Origin: Ischnura elegans
Lineage: Eukaryota; Arthropoda; Insecta; Odonata; Coenagrionidae
NCBI RefSeq assembly: GCF_921293095.1
Contig: NW_025791724.1
Span: 124,001 to 188,000, forward strand
Reading direction: 5' to 3'
DNA: 64,000 nucleotides
In this document: positions 1 to 12,629 of the stretch, piece after piece
Layout: each line of letters starts with the position of its first letter
Position numbering within the stretch: the first letter of the stretch is position 1
Translations under genes and position numbers: made by a program
Notes under the pieces: model-generated
The model's database searches: none
Told to the model about the DNA's origin: nothing
The model's input: only the letters and a program-made list of their open reading frames with translations

Positions 1-1484
1 CATTCCCAATGCAGTCCCCCGTGACTTTGAAATAAATTTTTAGCCGTGGTGGACACGGAATATCGCAAACACCTTTTCCATACACACCGGAGTCGCGTTA
101 AATGCCGGAATCGTCTAAAATTATGCTCCCTCGTCACGAGCATTTTCTTTCGTTGCAGTTGGAAAGTATTACTTGGCGAATCAGATTATTCAGCGTCCTT
201 AGTGGAAGATGTATTTGTATCCCTCATTCTCTAATTCATTGATGAAGACTGTTTCAGAAAAAACCAGTGCGACGTAATCCATTTCGTGCAGTCAGTTATA
301 AACATTTCCCTCCATACCGTTTCAAAGTTTTATTCGTCCACAAATTTTATGTAACGCACTCTCTCTTCGTGCGAAGTACCGCCACGTGGAAAGAATCCGG
401 GGGTGGGGAAATTCTTGGGTCAACGAAGACAACTTTCCTGGGAACCCGTGTGTGGGGTAGTTCCCACGCTTGGATCCGGGTGGTGGGGGACGGGTTCCCC
501 CACCACGAACCTAAACGCAGCGAGTGGGGCAGGGGACGCCGGGAAGAAAAAAAGAAGTTCCAACGGGCGAATTTTTCAAAAGACGCAATGGCCTCCTTCG
601 TTTGTTTCCCGTCGACGTAAAAAGTGAGTAAGTGTTTTCTATTCATGGCATCATTCAATACCTGCCGTATCGAAAGACTTGCAGGCGGGGATAATCACTC
701 CAATGACAGCAACACATACTTTCATGGCATAGCACCATTAAAAATGTTGGAAAGGTAATCGACTGCCATTAATGGAAGTAGGGTTTTGCAAGGCTTCGAG
801 ATAACGTGTAATACTTGAAAAAAAGAAAAAACGCTCAATGTATACCGTTCCTTCGTCAACAGTACACTTTCATTACTTTCACGCAATAGTCATGTCGAGG
901 AATTTATCAATCAATGATCGGTGTACACGTCCAATGAAGTGTTTCCATAGCGCAAGTGAAATTTTAGGGTTGGAAATATTTCCGTCGGGCATACGTTTCA
1001 CGAAAGCAAATGCCAGTCGCCCGCCTGTATGGGAACATGAAGGGGACTCTTGTTCCCACGGTCGGAAATGGTGGTGGGGGAAGGTACGTCTCCCCGACCG
1101 AGAAGCGGCAGCGTGTGACGTAAGCAAGTGTCGGTAGGGGAGAACTTTGAATCGAGGTCGGCTCCCTGCCAACGGACAGTTTTTTTGAAGGGGCGCACTA
1201 TCGTTCGTCATTCCTCCACGTAAATGTTACGAAATCGGTTCGCATCACAGGGGCAGTAATGCCACCTCATAATCGCAATTGGGAAAAAGAGTGAAGCGCG
1301 ATAAGCGAGGAAGGATAATAATTTCCTATTCCGTAATATAACTCGGAGTAAAACCACGAATTCCTGTCTCCGTGGCAGTGTGTTGGCATTGGGAGATAGA
1401 TAAATGACATAAAGAAAAATGTATGAATGTAGGGAAAAACATTTTTTGTTCCAAGAATGGTGAAAACGATTTTTTACACATTGC
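1..1484. other. Intergenic spacer, start of unit 1
   Basis: No gene is recognisable. Two G-rich patches (about 400-545 and 1030-1140), each with runs of GGTGGGG, stand out from the AT-rich surroundings. The short open frames on both strands overlap one another and look like chance. The segment recurs almost unchanged at 38338-39821. Confidence 0.7.
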
Positions 1485-2240
1485 TTAACCAACAAAGAGC
1501 ATAACACCGTCAAGTCCGGAAAATGTAGATGAAGAAATTGGAACGACAAGAATTATCTTTCTCAAATTAATTCCCTCGTTACGCATTACATAATCATCTT
1601 TTGCCAGAAAATTTCTTTGAAGAAGTAAATGCATCCCTTGCGTTACATCGATCATTAAACAGTCGAAACAACAACAGGCGACATTTACCAATGGATTAAA
1701 GCTGAAACGAATCGCCATTACACCAACAAGCACACCATTACGAAAGACATTTTTCATAAACACATTTTCAAAGATGGACCAAAAGATATAACGGAATTGA
1801 GAATTGCTTAAGCATAAAGGGACTGTTGTCTGGAAATGGTAACTATTCAACAGAAACAAAAGCAGATACAACCGCGAAGAAACCAGATCTTCCTTCGATT
1901 CTCAAGTCATGATAACTTTTTGAGGATTCGGTCATGTACTCGCCAACGGCCACACCACGTACAATTCACCGGTTCTCGTTCGATCACCGAAGTTAAACTA
2001 CGTAGGGCCCGGATAGTACTTGGACGGGTGACCGCCTGGGAATACCGGGTGCTGTTGGCATTACTTTTATTCTTCAACTTGTTTAAAAAAAATATTTTCA
2101 ATCACCTACCGCGAGCAATGCAGAGCAGGAATATGCCGCGAAAATTTCTTTTGAGAAAGAAATGTCACTATGTGAAATATTTTCTACATATTTTATTCGC
2201 GTGTTTCAAGAGTGACATTAATGTAGCGTTGGAGAGGAAA
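1485..2240. repeat. Old duplicated spacer block around the 5S copy
   Basis: Parts of this block (about 1490-1870 and 2070-2200) align, with many differences, to 31270-31790 downstream of the other 5S gene. Shared landmarks are AACAACAGGCGACATTTAC, AACGGAATTGAGA and the AAAAATATTTT tract. The 5S copy and about 100 bp of flank lie inside one version and not the other, so a 5S-containing segment was duplicated long ago and then rearranged. Confidence 0.6.
1942..2060 (+). rRNA. 5S rRNA: 5S rRNA, diverged full-length copy
   Basis: A 119-nt match to metazoan 5S rRNA, from GCCAACGGCCACACCACG through the internal control region to GGGTGCTGTTGGCAT. A TTTT run just downstream (2063-2066) would act as a Pol III terminator. 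It differs from the other 5S of the unit at roughly ten positions, including AAACTACGTAGGG instead of AAGCAACGTCGGG around box A, and the start CACGTACAATTC breaks the usual pattern. It may be a variant or decaying gene. It is the only uninterrupted 5S in the unit. Confidence 0.8.
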
Positions 2241-3980
2241 GGCTTTGGGAAAAATCCATTTTCAGTCATTACTGCAATCACTTCCTCGGAATTTATTCCC
2301 TAATGCGAGAGTTTCGTTGATTCCGATATGTGGTGAATGAGAGAAATAGGTTTGGGAATAATTTTAATTTGCATGCCACGCGACATTTTCCTTCGATCCT
2401 CGGTTATCACAGCGGGATTACATACTCTAAAGGCATGGAAATCGGCTTCCGCTTCCCGGTGTCCATTGGGAGATGGCGTGCAGAGGGTTTTTCATTGAAT
2501 TATTAGAAATAGTTTAAACTACCCAAGTAATTAATAACGGTCATTTTCAGAAAAGATAAGGTTTGAAGATTGTTATCATACCATCGATGTTCAACGGTAC
2601 ATCTCCCTAACCATCCCACGGTACGTTTTCGCGAAAGCACGAAATTTCGATGCTCGATCAACAATACGCCATTACCTTGGCAACGAGGCAAGACGAGAAT
2701 CAACAACACAGGCGTACGGGTAATGACAGCGCAGCACTCATTGACGTGGAATTAGTTACATTTCTTGGTTAAACGTGGCATTCTCGGATGGTATAATACA
2801 TTGTATCGTATGCTGGACTCATCGCCTGCCGTTTCACGGAACCGTGTCTCGGGAGGTGGTGCGCCCTAGTGGCAGTTGCGGAACTATCGGCTAGGATTCT
2901 TGCATCACGCAAGAACCTCACGGAATTTGAGTAAAAATTGTAGGTATTAAAACGCAATGTGGAAGTGGTACTCGTCGCAAACACTGTGACAAGTGTTCCC
3001 TAATGTGCAAGTGAAGTCCCCGTGTCGATGTTGTCCCCGTGTTTGTGAAATGTATGGTAGAAGAAAGGCGGCGCAAAGTGAAGTGTTGGAAGGCGACAGA
3101 GGAAAAATTCGGAAAATAAATCCGTTATTGCGTGTGACTGAGAAAATGTGTTAACGCGAAGAAATTGGTAGTGCATACTTTCATGTGAATGTGGTAATTA
3201 TGTCGTTGCATTGCAAATACAACCAATACATCATTTGTTTGTTCAGGCTGAAGTTGGCCGATGTGTAGGAGTTTGCTGATAAGAAAGGCAAACGATAGGG
3301 AAATGTGGGGCGTAATGCAGTGAATTCATACATTAATTCTTTCCATAAATTACTGATCATGTTATTAGTTAAAGGCTGGGCGTCGTTAGGGAAATATAAT
3401 TTTCATGGTTAAATGTTGGAATGAGCTGTTATGTTGTCAACGCTTCGAGAGTACACAAACTGTGTCATTATGGAAATTAGTTTGTTTTATGCAATTAAAC
3501 TGGTCAGGAATAAGTGGTTTACCTTTCTTAGCATTTGAAAAGGTATGTGATGGAAATCGATACCCAAGGAGAGATATCATGATAGGTGAAGTTTGCAATT
3601 TGAAAACAAGTCTTAATTGTCGGGGCATTATGCAGAATAACATTGCTATTTGATGTTCGGAAATTGTAAAACTTGACTGGAGTATGCGTTTTAGGAAGTG
3701 TATCAATGGAAGCGTTAGTCCATGGCGATAGTTTGGGAATAGAATGATGATTGGGGGAATGTTGATATGTGCAGTTGTGGCATCAGGGCTTGGAGATTAC
3801 ATAATATGTGATATAAATAAAATTGTAATGAGTCGTGCAATGAAACTCGTCAGGAATACGTGCATTAACTCTTCCTTCGTTTTAAAAGTGAACTGGTGTT
3901 AATCCGTGAAAGAACATAGTTTTGATAAGGGAACGGCAGACATTTGTGTGGCTGAGTAAATGAAATTCCAATTGTGATAT
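2241..3980. other. Intergenic spacer before the satellite
   Basis: AT-rich spacer with no convincing gene. It contains one CTCF-like motif (2858-2874) and one RFX/X-box-like palindrome, ATTACCTTGGCAAC at 2671-2684. The last stretch before 3980 grades into the satellite. Confidence 0.65.
2858..2874 (-). promoter_or_regulatory. CTCF-like motif, reverse orientation
   Basis: Read on the minus strand this is TGCCACTAGGGCGCACC, one mismatch from the 14-base CTCF core CCACYAGRKGGCRC. It is the only reverse-oriented member of five such motifs in the unit. Binding is inferred from sequence alone. Confidence 0.45.
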
Positions 3981-6900
3981 TCAAAATTATTCATAAAAAC
4001 CATAATTACCGAGGGATTCTGACGGGATGCGTTCTAAAACGTTAACAATAGTAAAACATACATTAGTGTCGAGTTTCGTAGCGTTAGAGTAATTAGTTTA
4101 AAAAATATTCCGGTTGAAGTGACTGAAATATTGCAGAGGCTAAATATTGAATAACAACATTATGTCCTATAGACAGTGAAAACCAGCGGATTCTGGTGGG
4201 ACAAGTTTTAAAACAATAGGAGAGATAAGGCAATTGTCGGTGACGAGTGTCAGTGCGATTGAATCAATGGTTGAATTAATATGTTACAATGTGTGTATGA
4301 CATAATGACATTAAATGTGTCATACTCAAAATTATTCATAAAAACCATAATTACCGAGGGATTTTGACGGGATGCGTTTTAAAACGTTAACAATAGTAAA
4401 ACATACGTTAGTGTCGAGTTTCGTAGCGTTAGAGTAATTAGTTTAAAAAATATTCCAGTTGAAGTGACTGAAATATTGCACAGGCTAAATAATGAATAAC
4501 AACATTATGTCCTATAAACAGTGAAAACCAGCGGATTTTGGTGGGACAAGTTTTAAAACAATAGGAGAAATAAGGCAATTGTCGGTGACGAGTGTCAGTG
4601 CGATTGAATCAATGGTTGAATTAATATGTTACAATGTGTGTATGACATAATGACATTAAATGTGTCATACTCAAAATTATTCATAAAAACCATAATTACC
4701 GAGGGATTTTGACGGGATGCGTTTTAAAACGTTAACAATAGTAAAACATACGTTAGTGTCGAGTTTCGTAGCGTTAGAATAATTAGTTAAAAAATATTCC
4801 GGTTGAAGTGACTGAAATATTGCAGAGGCTAAATATTGAAAAACAACATTATGTCCTATAGACAGTGAAAACCAGCGGATTTTGGTGGGACAAGTTTTAA
4901 AACAATAGGAGAGATAAGGCAATTGTCGGTGACGAGTGTCAGTGCGATTGAGTCAATGGTTTAATTAATATGTTACAATGTGTGAATGACAAAATGACAT
5001 TAAATGTGTCACACTCAAAATTATTCATAAAAACCATAATTACCGAGGGATTTTGACGGGATGCGTTTTAAAACGTTAACAATAGTAAAACATACGTTAG
5101 TGTCGAGTTTCGTATCGTTAGAATAATTAGTTTTAAAAATATTCCAGTAGAAGTGCCTGAAAAATTGCAGAGGATAAATATTGAATAACAACATTATGTC
5201 CTATAAACAGTGAAAACCAGCGGATTTTGGTGGGACAAGTTTTAAAACAATAGAAGAAATAAGGCAATTGTTGGTGACGAGTGTCAGTGCGATTGAGTCA
5301 ATGGTTTAATTGATATGTTACATTGTGTGTATGACAAAATGACATTAAATGTGTCACACTCAAAATTATTCATAAAAACCATAATTACCGAGGGATTTTG
5401 ACGGGATGCATTTTAAAACGTTCACAATAGTAAAACATACGTTAGTGTCGAGTTTCGTAGCGTTAGAATAATTAGTTTAAAAAATATACCGGTTGAAGTG
5501 ACTGAAATATTGCAGAGGCTAAATATTGAAAAACAACATTATGTCCTATAGACAGTGAAAACCAGCGGATTTTGGTGGGACAAGTTTTAAAACAATAGGA
5601 GAAATAAGGCAATTGTCGGTGACGAGTGTCAGTGCGATTGAATTAATGGTTGAATTAATATGTTACAATGTGTGTTTGACATAATGACATTAAATGTGTC
5701 ATACTCAAAATTATTCATAAAAACCATAATTACCGAGGGATTTTGACGGGATGCGTTTTAAAACGTTAACAATAGTAAAACATACGTTAGTGTCGAGTTT
5801 CGTAGCGTTAGAGTAATTAGTTTAAAAAATATTCCGGTTGAAGTGACTGAAATATTGCAGAGGCTAAATATTGAAAAACAACATTATGTCCTATAGACAG
5901 TGAAAACCAGCGGATTTTGGTGGGACAAGTTTTAAAACAATAGGAGAGATAAGGCAATTGTCGGTGACGAGTGTCAGTGCGATTGAATGAATGGTTGAAT
6001 TAATATGTTACAATGTGTGTATGACATAATGACATTAAATGTGTCATACTCAAAATTATTCATAAAAACCATAATTACCGAGGGATTTTGACGGGATGCG
6101 TTTTAAAACGTTAACAATAGTAAAACATACGTTAGTGTCGAGTTTCGTAGCGTTAGAGTAATTAGTTTAAAAAATATACCGGTTGAAGTGACTGAAATAT
6201 TGCAGAGGCTAAATATTGAAAAACAACATTATGTCCTATAGACAGTGAAAACCAGCGGATTTTGGTGGGACAAGTTTTAAAACAATAGGAGAGATAAGGC
6301 AATTGTCGGTGACGTGTGTCAGTGCGATTGAATGAATGGTTGAATTAATATGTTACAATGTGTGTATGACATAATGACATTAAATGTGTCATACTCAAAA
6401 TTATTCATAAAAACCATAATTACCGAGGGATTTTGACGTGATGCGTTTTAAAACGTTAACAATAGTAAAACATACGTTAGTGTCGAGTTTCGTAGCGTTA
6501 GAGTAATTAGTTTAAAAAATATTCCGGTTGAAGTGACTGAAATATTGCAGAGGCTAAATATTGAATAACAACATTATGTCCTATAAACAGTGAAAACCAG
6601 CGGATTTTGGTGGGACAAGTTTTAAAACAATAGGAGAGATAAGGCAATTGTTGGTGACGAGTGTCAGTGCGATTGAGTCAATGGTTTAATTAATATGTTA
6701 CAATGTGTGTATGACAAAATGACATTAAATGTGTCACACTCAAAATTATTCATAAAAACCATAATTACCGAGGGATTTTGACGCGATGCGTTTTAAAACG
6801 TTAACAATAATAAAACATACGTTAGTGTCGAGTTTCGTAGCGTTAGAATAATTAGTTTGAAAAATATTCCGGTTGAAGTGACTGAAATATTGCAGAGGCT

Positions 6901-9112
6901 AAATATTGAAAAACAACATTATGTCCTATAGACAGTGAAAACCAGCGGATTTTGGTGGGACAAGTTTTAAAACAATAGGAGAGATAAGGCAATTGTCGGT
7001 GACGAGTGTCAGTGCGATTGAATGAATGGTTGAATTAATATGTTACAATGTGTGTATGACATAATGACATTAAATGTGTCATACTCAAAATTATTCATAA
7101 AAACCATAATTACCGAGGGATTTTGACGGGATGCGTTTTAAAACGTTAACAATAGTAAAACATACGTTAGTGTCGAGTTTCGTAGCGTTAGAGTAATTAG
7201 TTTAAAAAATATACCGGTTGAAGTGACTGAAATATTGCAGAGGCTAAATATTGAAAAACAACATTATGTCCTATAGACAGTGAAAACCAGCGGATTATGG
7301 TGGGACAAGTTTTAAAACAATAGGAGAAATAAGGCAATTGTCGGTGACGTGTGTCAGTGCGATTGAATGAATGGTTGAATTAATATGTTACAATGTGTGT
7401 ATGACATAATGACATTAAATGTGTCATACTCAAAATTATTCATAAAAACCATAATTACCGAGGGATTTTGACGGGATGCGTTTTAAAACGTTAACAATAG
7501 TAAAACATACGTTAGTGTCGAGTTTCGTAGCGTTAGAGTAATTAGTTTAAAAAATATTCCGGTTGAAGTGACTGAAATATTGCAGAGGCTAAATATTGAA
7601 TAACAACATTATGTCCTATAAACAGTGAAAACCAGCGGATTTTGGTGGGACAAGTTTTAAAACAATAGGAGAGATAAGGCAATTGTTGGTGACGAGTGTC
7701 AGTGCGATTGAGTCAATGGTTTAATTAATATGTTACAATGTGTGTATGACAAAATGACATTAAATGTGTCACACTCAAAATTATTCATAAAAACCATAAT
7801 TACCGAGGGATTTTGACGGGATGCGTTTTAAAACGTTAACAATAATAAAACATACGTTAGTGTCGAGTTTCGTAGCGTTAGAATAATTAGTTTGAAAAAT
7901 ATTCCGGTTGAAGTGACTAAAATATTGCAGAGGCTAAATATTCAATAACAACGTTATGTCCTATAAACAGTGAAAACCAGCGGATTTTGGTGGGACAAGT
8001 TTTAAAACAATAGGAGAGATAAGGCAATTGTCGGTGACGAGTGTCAGTGCGATTGAATTAATGGTTGAATTAATATGTTACAATGTGTGTATGACAAAAT
8101 GACATTAAATGTGTCATACTCAAAATTATTCATAAAAACCATAATTACCGAGGGATTTTGACGGGATGCGTTTTAAAACGTTAACAATAGTAAAACATAC
8201 GTTAGTGTCGAGTTTCGTAGCGTTAGAGTAATTAGTTTAAAAAATATACCGGTTGAAGTGACTGAAATATTGCAGAGGCTAAATATTGAAAAACAACATT
8301 ATGTCCTATAGACAGTGAAAACCAGCGGATTTTGGTGGGACAAGTTTTAAAACAATAGGAGAAATAAGGCAATTGTCGGTGACGAGTGTCAGTGCGATTG
8401 AATTAATGGTTGAATTAATATGTTACAATGTGTGTATGACAAAATGACATTAAATGTGTCATACTCAAAATTATTCATAAAAACCATAATTACCGAGGGA
8501 TTTTGACGGGATGCGTTTTAAAACGTTAACAATAGTAAAACATACGTTAGTGTCGAGTTTCGTAGCGTTAGAGTAATTAGTTTAAAAAATATTCCGGTTG
8601 AAGTGACTGAAATATTGCAGAGGCTAAATATTGAAAAACAACATTATGTCCTATAGACAGTGAAAACCAGCGGATTTTGGTGGGACAAGTTTTAAAACAA
8701 TAGGAGAAATAAGGCAATTGTCGGTGACGAGTGTCAGTGCGATTGAATGAATGGTTGAATTAATATGTTACAATGTGTGTATGACATAATGACATTAAAT
8801 GTGTCATACTCAAAATTATTCATAAAAACCATAATTACCGAGGGATTTTGACGGGATGCGTTTTAAAACGTTAACAATAGTAAAACATACGTTAGTGTCG
8901 AGTTTCGTAGCGTTAGAGTAATTAGTTTAAAAAATATTCCGGTTGAAGTGACTGAAATATTGCAGAGGCTAAATATTGAATAACAACATTATGTCCTATA
9001 AACAGTGAAAACCAGCGGATTTTGGTGGGACAAGTTTTAAAACAATAGGAGAAATAAGGCAATTGTCGGTGACGAGTGTCAGTGCGATTGAATTAATGGT
9101 TTAATTAATATG
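3981..9112. repeat. 345-bp satellite array, about 15 monomers
   Basis: The landmark TCATAAAAACCATAATTACC recurs at 3991, 4336, 4681, 5025, 5370, 5715 and so on to 8820, a spacing of 345 bp (once 344). Monomers differ by a few substitutions. Each monomer has two related halves of about 172 bp: AAAACCA, then GGATTTTG, then GTTTTAAAAC occurs in both. It is thus an old dimer of a nucleosome-sized repeat. There is no coding capacity. Unit 2 has 11 monomers, so copy number changes by whole monomers, as expected for unequal exchange. Confidence 0.95.
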
Positions 9113-10070
9113 TTACACTCCCTGGCTGTCGACATGAAATTCCTAGGGTCAAACTCAATATTATTTATAAAAACCATAATTACCGAGGGATTTTGATGGG
9201 AGACATTTTAAAACGTTCTTAAAGTGAAAACAGACATTATTGAGGAGTATCATAGTCTCTGAATGAATACTTTCAAAATACGCCATTTTTTGGGTTGAAA
9301 GTAAGCGAAGACTGAATTTTCAATATCAGCATTATGTCATATGAACAGTAAAAACCAGTGGATTTTGATGGGACCGGTTTTAAAACGACAAGAAAATTAA
9401 GACAAATATTCGTGACAAGTGTCAGTGCAACGGAGTAAATAGTTTTAAAAATGTGTTACAGTTGCTAATGAGTTAATCAAATTTCCATTTTCATACTCAA
9501 AATTATTTCTAAAAACCATAATTACCGTGGGATTTGGACGGGAGACGTTTCAAAACTTAGGTGTATTCAAAAAGAACATTATAGCGGAGTTCCGTAGCCA
9601 CAGAATGAATACTTTGAAAAATATCCCATATTATGTGTCTGACAGCAAATGCTGATTTTTCAATATCAACGTTATGTCATATGAACAGTAAAAACCAGTG
9701 AATTTTGATGGGACCGGTTTTAAAACGACAAGGAAATTAAGGCAATTATTCGTGACTAGTGTCAGTGCGACTGATTCCATGGTTTAAGAAATATATTGTA
9801 ATCCGTTGCTGACAAAAACAAATTTCCAATGCCATACTCCAAATTATTCATAAAAAGCAATAATTACAGAGGGATTTGGACGGGAGACGTTTTAGAACGT
9901 TAACATAAATTGAAACAAACATTATCGTGGACCTTCAGTGCGACGGAATTGAAAATTTCAACAATGTTCCATGCTCTGTGCCCGTCACATTGCAAAGTGT
10001 CCGTTTAAACTCAACAAGTGAGCGTGGAAACCACACTTCCGGTCGGATTTTCATGAGGCACGTTTTAAAA
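9113..10070. repeat. Degenerate satellite tail
   Basis: At least two to three further monomers are recognisable by AAAACCATAATTACCG (about 9170, 9515) and GTTTTAAAACGA, but they are heavily mutated. They lie between the clean array and the H1 side. Edge decay of this kind is typical of satellites homogenised by exchange in the middle. Confidence 0.8.
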
Positions 10071-10860
10071 CGTGCAGAAAAATGACAATTAATTATTTGG
10101 AGACAAAGTTCGACAGAATAATAGCTACGTTAATGCCACATACGTGGCTACTGCGACAGCGCACGATGTATTCGTCGTAGGCGTGTGACATTTCGTCATA
10201 ACATGCAGATTGTCACTTCATGCATTGCAATAGGGATATGTGAAGTTCGAAAGGAATAACTCCGAAGTCGTACTCGCTCTTTTCCTTCGTAATTCCGCAA
10301 TCAGACAGTGAAATGCATCGGAAATATTGACAAACGAAGTAAGTCAAAGGAAAATTGATTTGCCAAAAGAGGTAATTGTAAGAATGCCGAAACAACAAAT
10401 ACCACGTTTCAGGAAATAGCAAAGTTAGGTTTAAAACTTGGACGTTACCGTAGAGAGTGGAATTAATCCACAGAACAATGTACGAAAAACTAACAAAGGG
10501 AAAGTTATCGATCGGCGATGTGAAGAGTACATCTTTTCCCTTGCACGTCCGCATTCACGAATACACGTTCCTGCGGGAAAGACACATCATTTCCAATCCC
10601 GAAGTGGCGTGTGGTAATTTAAGTAATACGTGTAACGCGCTACGTCGTCACAATGTTGTAGGGAACGGTAATTCATTTTCACAAAAGTCATTCAAAATCA
10701 GCCTTCTCACACACAGAAAATCGCAGTCATCAATTTCCAGAATCGCACGCTAGACCAGAAATATCCTGCGACTCGAGTATGGAAAAGCCAGCCTCACTCG
10801 ACAATCCCTCCCGTCGAGGCGTAATTTTTTTTTCACCAACCTTTCGCAATCCCTGCCCAG
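10071..10860. other. Intergenic spacer
   Basis: No gene or strong signal seen. Open frames here are short, overlapping and without family resemblance. Confidence 0.6.
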
Positions 10861-11802
10861 GAATCAAATTCACCACATTCCCCCCCAGAATAGGCACAGA
10901 AAGCGCACGGAGTGAAACGAACGGGGCGAACCGAAAACCGTAGGAGCGTCAAACGGAGTCATTCCATTTCCTTCGAATATCACGACTCGCGGCGCAATCG
11001 GAATACTCTCGCGACATTCAGCCCCCGCCGGAAAGGGGAAACGATAATCGAGTGCCGCCGTTTGTGGAATAACGGCACGAGAACAAAAATTATGGACATT
11101 CGTCCGCTTCTCCCGGGGATCGCGGGTTCGCGGCAGCGCGAACGATCGCAGTCGCACGCGGAAAGAGTGATTTCGGCGTCGCGAAAAGGCGAGATCGAGG
11201 GAAACAGTCGCGTTTCGGCGACGCCGAAGTGGCGTCTCGATCGTCGATCGAAATCGCCGCAAACTCGGATCGAAAAGTGCAACAGACGAATGCACAACCG
11301 CGGATCGAGTCGTCGCGACACGACGCCGATCCGTCCGACAGGCACATCTTCCGACCATCGTTCTCCGTCCGCGGGGCGCCGTCCAGACCGGCGCCGGCGT
11401 GCCGGCACACGCAGGAAGGTTCAGAGAAACGGCGAGGCAGGTCGCCGATCGACCACGCGAACCCGCGACGCCACGGCGACACTTTAATTATCGGGTCGGA
11501 AGGCGCGCCGGTGACATGCCGTATTTCGCTCGGGCGCCGCGGCGCCCGCGACGTTCCGGTCGCCGACGGCGGGCCGCCCGCGCGCGGCCGGGACTGTCGC
11601 CTCGCGCGTCGAGATCGGACGCCGACGTCGGAGCCGCCGGCGCCGTCCGAAACGATAAAGTGCGAGACGAAGTCGAGTACAAAGATTCGAAGGAGAACGC
11701 CGACGACAAGTTCGACAGCGGCGAACGCGCTCCGAAATGGTACGATATCTCGAAGGTGGGAAACGCGAAAATTTCATCGCTTCATACCTCTCGTCCGAGA
11801 CC
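10861..11802 (+). promoter_or_regulatory. CpG-rich upstream region of H1
   Basis: This stretch is strikingly rich in CpG and in TCG/CGA words (for example 11100-11240 and 11500-11640), unlike the AT-rich spacer to its left. It ends at the H1 start codon. I see no TATA box in the 150 bp before the ATG. TATA-less H1 promoters next to TATA-containing core histone promoters are known from Drosophila, where TRF2 serves H1. The long arginine-rich open frames on both strands are side effects of the base composition. Confidence 0.55.
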
Positions 11803-12525
11803 ATGGCAGACGCTACCGCAGCAGCCGCAGCAGCGCCCCCGGCGGCCCAGCCGTCCGGCACCGCAGCCGTCAAGCCCCTGCCCGCCGCCTCCGCAGCATC
11901 CAAGAAGGCCAGCAAGGGCGCCGCCTCCAAGAAGGCCCGCGCAAAGCCCTCGCATCCACCGACCTCCGAGATGGTCAACAACGCCGTCAAGAGCCTCAAG
12001 GAACGCGGCGGCTCCTCCCTCCAGGCCATCAAGAAGTACATCGCCGCCTCCTACAAGGTCGACGCCGAGAAGCTCTCCCCCTTCATCAAGAAGTACCTCA
12101 AGTCCGCCGTCACCTCCGGCACACTCGTGCAGACCAAGGGCAAGGGAGCGTCGGGGTCCTTCAAGCTGAGCTCCACCACGCTGAAGGACAAGGCTGCACC
12201 CGCTGCAGCCAAGGCGAAGAAGACCGCAGCCAAGAAGACCGCCGCGGCCAAGAAGCCGAAGCCCGCGAAGAAGGAGAAGGCTGCCACCAAGCGGTCCGCG
12301 CCCAAGGAGCGCTCCAAGTCCGCGCCTCCTGCGAAGAAGGCAAAGAAAGCAGACAAGCCCAAGAAGAAGCCCGCAGCAGCCAAGCCAGCGGCGAAGGCAG
12401 CAAAGTCCCCATCGAAGGCAAAGAAGGCGCCCACCAAGCCCAAGGCGCCCAAGCCCAAGAAGACGCCCACCAAGCCCAAGCCCGCGGCAGCAAAGAAGGC
12501 CGCCGCCGCCCCCAAGAAGAAGTGA
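11803..12525 (+). CDS. H1: Linker histone H1
   Basis: A 240-aa replication-dependent linker histone that binds the nucleosome dyad and linker DNA and compacts chromatin. The start chosen is the ATG in CGAGACCATGGCAG, a strong context giving MADATAAAA; the frame is open 22 codons upstream, but that extension has no H1 character. The Ala/Pro/Lys N-terminal tail covers residues 1-49. The winged-helix globular domain (about 50-123) begins SHPPTSEMV, includes SLQAIKKYI and ends GSGSFKLS-like (GASGSFKLS). The C-terminal tail is a long Lys/Ala/Pro sequence with PKK repeats. Intronless; followed by a histone stem-loop. Converges with H3. The encoded protein is the same in unit 2. Confidence 0.97.
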   Translation: MADATAAAAAAPPAAQPSGTAAVKPLPAASAASKKASKGAASKKARAKPSHPPTSEMVNNAVKSLKERGGSSLQAIKKYIAASYKVDAEKLSPFIKKYLKSAVTSGTLVQTKGKGASGSFKLSSTTLKDKAAPAAAKAKKTAAKKTAAAKKPKPAKKEKAATKRSAPKERSKSAPPAKKAKKADKPKKKPAAAKPAAKAAKSPSKAKKAPTKPKAPKPKKTPTKPKPAAAKKAAAAPKKK

Positions 12526-12578
12526 GCGACCGAACCTCGCAGGTTCACCGAACTTCGATGTACGCGAAGTTCAATTTA

Positions 12579-12629
12579 GGCCCTCTTAAGGGCCATCAAG
12601 TCATACAGATGACTATTTTCCATGCTTAA
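12579..12629 (+). terminator. H1 histone 3' stem-loop and downstream element
   Basis: Stem-loop GGCCCTCTTAAGGGCC at 12579-12594 (6-bp stem, loop CTTA) is the SLBP binding site that ends replication-dependent histone mRNAs without a poly(A) tail. After 21 nt comes TTTTCCATGCTTAA (12616-12629), a version of the motif shared with H3, H4 and H2B and the probable U7 snRNA pairing site. The loop starts with C rather than the more common U. Confidence 0.9.

Noticed and set aside
3981-9112. Regular repeats resembling a CRISPR array
   Set aside because: The repeats are 345 bp with no unique spacers and no cas genes, in a eukaryotic histone locus. It is a satellite.
10912-12629. Several long arginine-rich open frames on both strands around H1 (up to 466 codons)
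   Set aside because: They overlap each other and H1 in other frames, and their Arg/Ser/Pro composition follows from CpG-rich DNA. No domain is recognisable.
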